Of a DNA stretch of 64,000 nucleotides, positions 60,494-64,000 are shown in pieces. Below the pieces are notes generated by a model, which was not told the origin of the DNA, did no database searches, and worked only from the letters and a program-made list of their open reading frames with translations. The position numbers and the translations under genes are program-made. Source of the stretch: JAGXQV01 sp964527565 (GTDB lineage Bacteria > Pseudomonadota > Gammaproteobacteria > Burkholderiales > Sulfuricellaceae); NCBI GenBank assembly GCA_964527565.1, contig CAZGOY010000009.1:28806-92805 (forward strand), given 5' to 3'. Position 1 is the first letter of the stretch; each line of letters begins with the position of its first letter.

Positions 60494-63400
60494 TTGGGTA
60501 AAAAAGTGAGGTTTCGTCGGCCTTTCACCAACCACAAATCAATCACAAACGTGTTCTCAACCAACGCATTGCGCCGCCTCTCCGCCCTCGTCCTCGTCAC
60601 CTTCACCAGCCTGACGCTGCACCCCTTGCAAGCGGCGGCCCAAGGTCAGTTCGAACAATCCGCACTTCCCACATCCCGCGCCCAAGCCGCCCCCCCCTCC
60701 CGCACCGAAACCGCCGCAAAGCTCCTCGACACCCTCAAGGAAACCGCCAAACGCGCCAAGGACCGAGCCGCCCAGCGCCAGAGCACCCGCGAAGCCGTCC
60801 GCGAACTGCGCCGCCAGAAAACCCAGCTCGCCGCCCTCGAACAAGACATGCTCGACAGCTTTACCGCCACCGAAGCCCACCTCAGAGCCAAAAACCTCCC
60901 CCCGGAAATCCTCGCCCGCCACCAGGCCGCCGTCGCCGACTTCAAAGCCAAACAGGCCGACTTCAAAAGAACCTTCCAGCCCCTCGAAGCCGCCGACGAA
61001 CGCGACGACGACAACGCCCGCGCCCAGAGCGTAACCCAGCTCTCCACCTGGCTCGACCAACACCAGCCCGGCAAACCCCACGCCAGGACCGACCCCCACA
61101 AGCTGCCGTTCCGCACCCCCGATTCCCGAGTCAGAGCGCCCGCCGAAACGGCCCGCGACCTGCGCGCGCAACTGGGCCTGAATCCCATACGCCTGGCCGG
61201 ACCGCTGCCCGAGGGCACAACGCTCCACACCCCCGTCACCGACCCCCAGGCCCCACCCGTAGCAGGCGACCTTTCCGCCACCGAAGACATACAGCTCACC
61301 CCGGCCATCCAGGCCAAAGCCCAGGAATTGGGCAACAACCCAGTGAAGATTCACAACTGGGTACGCAACACCATCGAATTCATCCCCAGCTACGGCAGCA
61401 TCCAGGGAACGGAAATGACCCTGCAAGCCAAACGCGGCAACGCCACCGACATCGCCAGCCTGGAAATCGCCCTCCTGCGCGCCGCCAACATCCCCGCCCG
61501 CTACGCATACGGCACCATCCAGCTACCGATAGCCCAAGCGATGAACTGGGTAGGCGGAGTAACGAATCCCGAAGCCGCCCTGAACCTGATGGGCCAGGGC
61601 GGAATACCCAGCATCGCCCTCACCAGCGGCGGAACGATCAGCGCCGTCAAGCTGGAACACGTCTGGGTAGAAGCCTACATCGACTACGTCCCCAGCCGAG
61701 GCGCAGTGAACAAAGTGCCCGACACCTGGGTACCGCTGGACGCAAGCTTCAAGCAATACACCTACACCCAAGGGATGGACATCAAGAGCAACGTACCGCT
61801 CGACGCCAATGCGCTGCTGGCCCAGGCACAGCAAGGCGCGACCGTAAACACAGCGGAAGGGTGGGTACAAAACCTCAACCAGAGCAATATCCAAAGCGCC
61901 CTGACGAATTACCAGACCCAAGTACAGAACTACGTCAACGCCCAGAATGCCAGCGCCACCGTAGGCGACGTACTGGGCACGAAGAGCATAATCCAGAGCA
62001 ACCCCGCCATCCTGGCCGGGAGCCTGCCTTACAAGACGGTGGCGACGGGAAGCCGCTTCGCCCAATTGCCGGACAATCTCAGACACCAGTTCAAATACGC
62101 GGTATTCAGCGACGAGCGCAGCCGCGCCCTGGGTTCGCCCATCCTGAGCTTCCAGCAAAGCCTGCCCAATCTGGCAGGGAAGAAGGTGACGCTGTCGTTC
62201 GTCCCGGCGAGCCAGGCGGACGCGGACACCATCGCAAGCTACCTGCCCAAGCCGCACGCGGACGGCAGCCCGATCCAGCCCAGCGAACTACCGGCCAGCC
62301 TGCCGGGGTATTTGATCAAAGTCACCGCCCAACTCAAAGTGGAAGGCCAAATCGTAGCGCAAGGCGGCACCTTCACGCTGGGCCAGGAACTGGCCGGAGA
62401 GGGCGGGTTTACGCAAAATGGGCTGGATGGGTGGGATTTAAGCGCGGATGCTACGCTGGTCGCCGGGCAGGCAAGTGCGATCGGGCTGAATTTGCAGGGG
62501 ATGAGTGCCAGCCAGTTCCAGACCCTCAAGACAAGAATGGAACAGACCAAGGCGAAGCTGCAAGCCAGCGACATCACCGGACTGACCGGTGACCAAATCA
62601 CCGGGGATTTGCTCACCGCCAATGTTTGGGGGTATTTCGGAGCGGTGGATAGCCTGGGCAAACTCAGCCAGAATCAAGCCAACACCATCGACCTGCCGGG
62701 GCTGTCCTACGGCCTGTTCCACGCAGTGGTCGCGCCGATGAAGACCTTCGGCGTCGTGATGAGCGTGAGATTCCCCGGCGTGATGATGGACATCGGGCAC
62801 CTCAGGCATTTGCGGGTGGCGAAGGATAACGATGCCACAACCTGGATCAACTACAACCGGATGCGCGGACAGCAACAGTCAGTGCTGGAAGCCACAATCC
62901 CCGAGCAGTTCTTCACCGACCCGGCATCAACCACCAAGCCGGAGGGCGTGAGTACGGTTAAGGCGTTGGCGACCGCAGCAAGCCAGGGGCAGAAGATATT
63001 TACCATCACGCAAGCCAATATCGCCACAGCGTTGCCGCAACTTCAGCATAGCGCCAGCGTATTGGACGACATCCGCAATGCGGTGGCGGCGGGGAAAGAG
63101 GTAACGATTTCGGAGAGGCAAGTCACCGTGGCGGGGTGGACGGGGGCGGGGTATGCGATTGTTGACCCGGCTACGGGAGCAGGGGGTTATTTGATTGAGG
63201 GGGGGGCGAATGGTGGGGTTGTATTGACGTTTATTGGCGCACTCATGACAATCATTGGGCTTTATTTGTTTCCAGCAGGGTTAGGAATGCTCCTACTTGC
63301 TTATGGGATTCACATCCTCTTCCTCGGGGTAATAACTGCTGCATTAAACGATGCATTCAATTTTACTGTGCTCAACGGGGTTCGCATCATTGGAACAATT

Positions 63401-63544
63401 CTTGGAACAATGCTGATTGATTTCGGCAGCGTACCTCAGGCTCTACTAACAGCGGTTGGATTCATAATTTTGTTTATTGGCGAATTGGTCTTAAAGACTT
63501 CGCAGCTGGTAACGCCATCAGATCGCAAAACCATGTTTGCTTAA
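60494..63544 (+). CDS. Secreted transglutaminase-like protein without the catalytic Cys, variable hydrophobic tail
   Basis: A protein of up to 1016 residues (start TTG 60494; GTG 60506 or 60551 are equally possible). The signal peptide ends near LQAAAQG (residue 50). Residues 65-160 form a coiled coil. A transglutaminase-core domain spans 280-420: the place of the nucleophile reads GNATD with Ala317 instead of Cys, but His389 (EHVWVEAY) and Asp416 (WVPLDASFKQY) are kept. Residues 420-895 are secreted-type beta-rich sequence. After EGGANGG (about residue 903) base composition shifts to AT-rich and the last 110 residues have three hydrophobic segments. Similar proteins, from memory, lie upstream of RHS-repeat genes. 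Confidence 0.85.
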   Translation: MGKKVRFRRPFTNHKSITNVFSTNALRRLSALVLVTFTSLTLHPLQAAAQGQFEQSALPTSRAQAAPPSRTETAAKLLDTLKETAKRAKDRAAQRQSTREAVRELRRQKTQLAALEQDMLDSFTATEAHLRAKNLPPEILARHQAAVADFKAKQADFKRTFQPLEAADERDDDNARAQSVTQLSTWLDQHQPGKPHARTDPHKLPFRTPDSRVRAPAETARDLRAQLGLNPIRLAGPLPEGTTLHTPVTDPQAPPVAGDLSATEDIQLTPAIQAKAQELGNNPVKIHNWVRNTIEFIPSYGSIQGTEMTLQAKRGNATDIASLEIALLRAANIPARYAYGTIQLPIAQAMNWVGGVTNPEAALNLMGQGGIPSIALTSGGTISAVKLEHVWVEAYIDYVPSRGAVNKVPDTWVPLDASFKQYTYTQGMDIKSNVPLDANALLAQAQQGATVNTAEGWVQNLNQSNIQSALTNYQTQVQNYVNAQNASATVGDVLGTKSIIQSNPAILAGSLPYKTVATGSRFAQLPDNLRHQFKYAVFSDERSRALGSPILSFQQSLPNLAGKKVTLSFVPASQADADTIASYLPKPHADGSPIQPSELPASLPGYLIKVTAQLKVEGQIVAQGGTFTLGQELAGEGGFTQNGLDGWDLSADATLVAGQASAIGLNLQGMSASQFQTLKTRMEQTKAKLQASDITGLTGDQITGDLLTANVWGYFGAVDSLGKLSQNQANTIDLPGLSYGLFHAVVAPMKTFGVVMSVRFPGVMMDIGHLRHLRVAKDNDATTWINYNRMRGQQQSVLEATIPEQFFTDPASTTKPEGVSTVKALATAASQGQKIFTITQANIATALPQLQHSASVLDDIRNAVAAGKEVTISERQVTVAGWTGAGYAIVDPATGAGGYLIEGGANGGVVLTFIGALMTIIGLYLFPAGLGMLLLAYGIHILFLGVITAALNDAFNFTVLNGVRIIGTILGTMLIDFGSVPQALLTAVGFIILFIGELVLKTSQLVTPSDRKTMFA

Positions 63545-63550
63545 GAAACA

Positions 63551-63787
63551 ATGAATCAGATAAAAGAACAGGAACCGTTTACCTGCGTTAACTGCGGCAA
63601 GGAAAAACACAGTAAGGGTGAAATCTCTGTCTGGATACAACCAGCATTGATTATTCTTCTGTTATATCCTTGGCAGAAAAACATCTGTAAGGCTTGCGCC
63701 GAAAATATTTCTATGCTTGGGGCCTTCTTATCATTTTTTCTGTATATCGGATTGTTCATCTTGGTTATTTATTGGGCTGTCTCCTGA
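63551..63787 (+). CDS. Small Cys-pair membrane protein
   Basis: A 78-residue protein starting six bases after the long gene. Pairs CVNC (residues 12-15) and CKAC (46-49) flank a hydrophobic stretch (ALIILLLYP), and a C-terminal helix follows (AFLSFFLYIGLFILVIYW). AT-rich like the tail before it. Its place right after a variable membrane tail makes it a candidate immunity protein. Compare the protein at 56831. Confidence 0.6.
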   Translation: MNQIKEQEPFTCVNCGKEKHSKGEISVWIQPALIILLLYPWQKNICKACAENISMLGAFLSFFLYIGLFILVIYWAVS

Positions 63788-63803
63788 GGTTGTCGGTGCT
63801 ATC

Positions 63804-63941
63804 GTGAACGACATGCCTCCCGAGAAACCGCCCAAAGAAAGCATGCGGGAGCTACTTCTCGGTTTTTTGATTCTCGATTTGAGCATCATTGTAAGCGTCT
63901 TAATATATTTTTATTGTAACTACTCAGGTATGCCGGAATAG
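63804..63941 (+). CDS. Small single-helix membrane protein
   Basis: A 45-residue frame (GTG 63804, or ATG 63813). Charged start (MPPEKPPKESMREL), one helix (LLGFLILDLSIIVSVLIYFY). Its start lies within the repeat shared with 56263-56314. Same layout as the 39-residue protein at 56427. Function unknown. Confidence 0.45.
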   Translation: MNDMPPEKPPKESMRELLLGFLILDLSIIVSVLIYFYCNYSGMPE

Positions 63942-63992
63942 CATTGCTGTTCCGGGGTTAAGGAAAGGCGGCGAAAGCCGATAAAGGAGGGC

Positions 63993-64000
63993 ATGGAAGA
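63993..64000 (+). CDS. Start of a gene running out of the window
   Basis: ATG GAA GA at the window end with a strong AAAGGAGG upstream. Only the first two codons are visible. By context it could be the next cassette or an RHS-type gene, but nothing in the window shows which. Confidence 0.35.

Overview
The window is a chromosomal piece of a GC-rich Gram-negative bacterium, most likely a betaproteobacterium. The basis is gene content and order: tgt-yajC-secD-secF, an MSHA-type pilus block with a pilin-glycosylation-type ligase, PstC and PstA with large extra N-terminal domains, tesA divergent from ybbA-ybbP, and tamA-tamB. A genus cannot be fixed from what is visible; an iron- or sulfur-oxidising Nitrosomonadales relative is only a guess.

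Layout. 1-1625: three minus-strand genes, one partial at the edge and two secreted proteins of unknown function. 1783-10735: purU, a VapBC-type toxin-antitoxin (TA) pair, the tgt/Sec block, a DedA protein and a convergent EF-hand membrane protein. 10905-18344: an O-antigen-ligase/PglL-type glycosyltransferase followed by mshE, a DUF433/DUF5615 TA pair inserted in the operon, mshG, an mshF-like gene and two type IV pilins separated by a strong terminator. 18364-20514: small zinc-ribbon and coiled-coil proteins and mtnA. 20706-28510: a phosphate-uptake region with two divergent substrate-binding proteins around a Pho box, a lipoprotein, pstC, pstA and pstB. 28621-34163: a tautomerase, uvrC, pgsA, and a PhnD-like protein with a histidine kinase and a HIRAN protein.

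34330-36488 is a TA and repeat island holding DUF433/DUF5615, hicBA, an antitoxin/PIN pair and a hicA fragment. 36582-47844 is housekeeping: tesA, ybbA, ybbP, lapA, tamA, tamB, tRNA-Thr(UGU), ychF. 48036-48982 holds a Phd/PIN pair behind an operator-bearing promoter and a 180-bp MITE-like element. 49027-54803 is a complete Mrp/Pha-type cation/proton antiporter operon with fused A and B subunits, followed by an HD-GYP protein.

56136-64000 is the most unusual part. A long secreted protein has a transglutaminase-like fold whose cysteine position is alanine, and its C-terminal tail shifts in base composition to become very hydrophobic. Small cysteine-pair membrane proteins follow. Upstream lie pieces that look like debris of an older copy of the same locus: a 62-bp exact copy of the N-terminal coding part, a degraded copy of the gene's 3' end and following region, an orphan toxin-tip-like fragment and a truncated IS3-family element. 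This fits a polymorphic-toxin locus that swaps C-terminal tips and leaves old cassettes behind. That reading is inference and is set out in the findings.

No CRISPR array, rRNA gene or complete prophage was seen.
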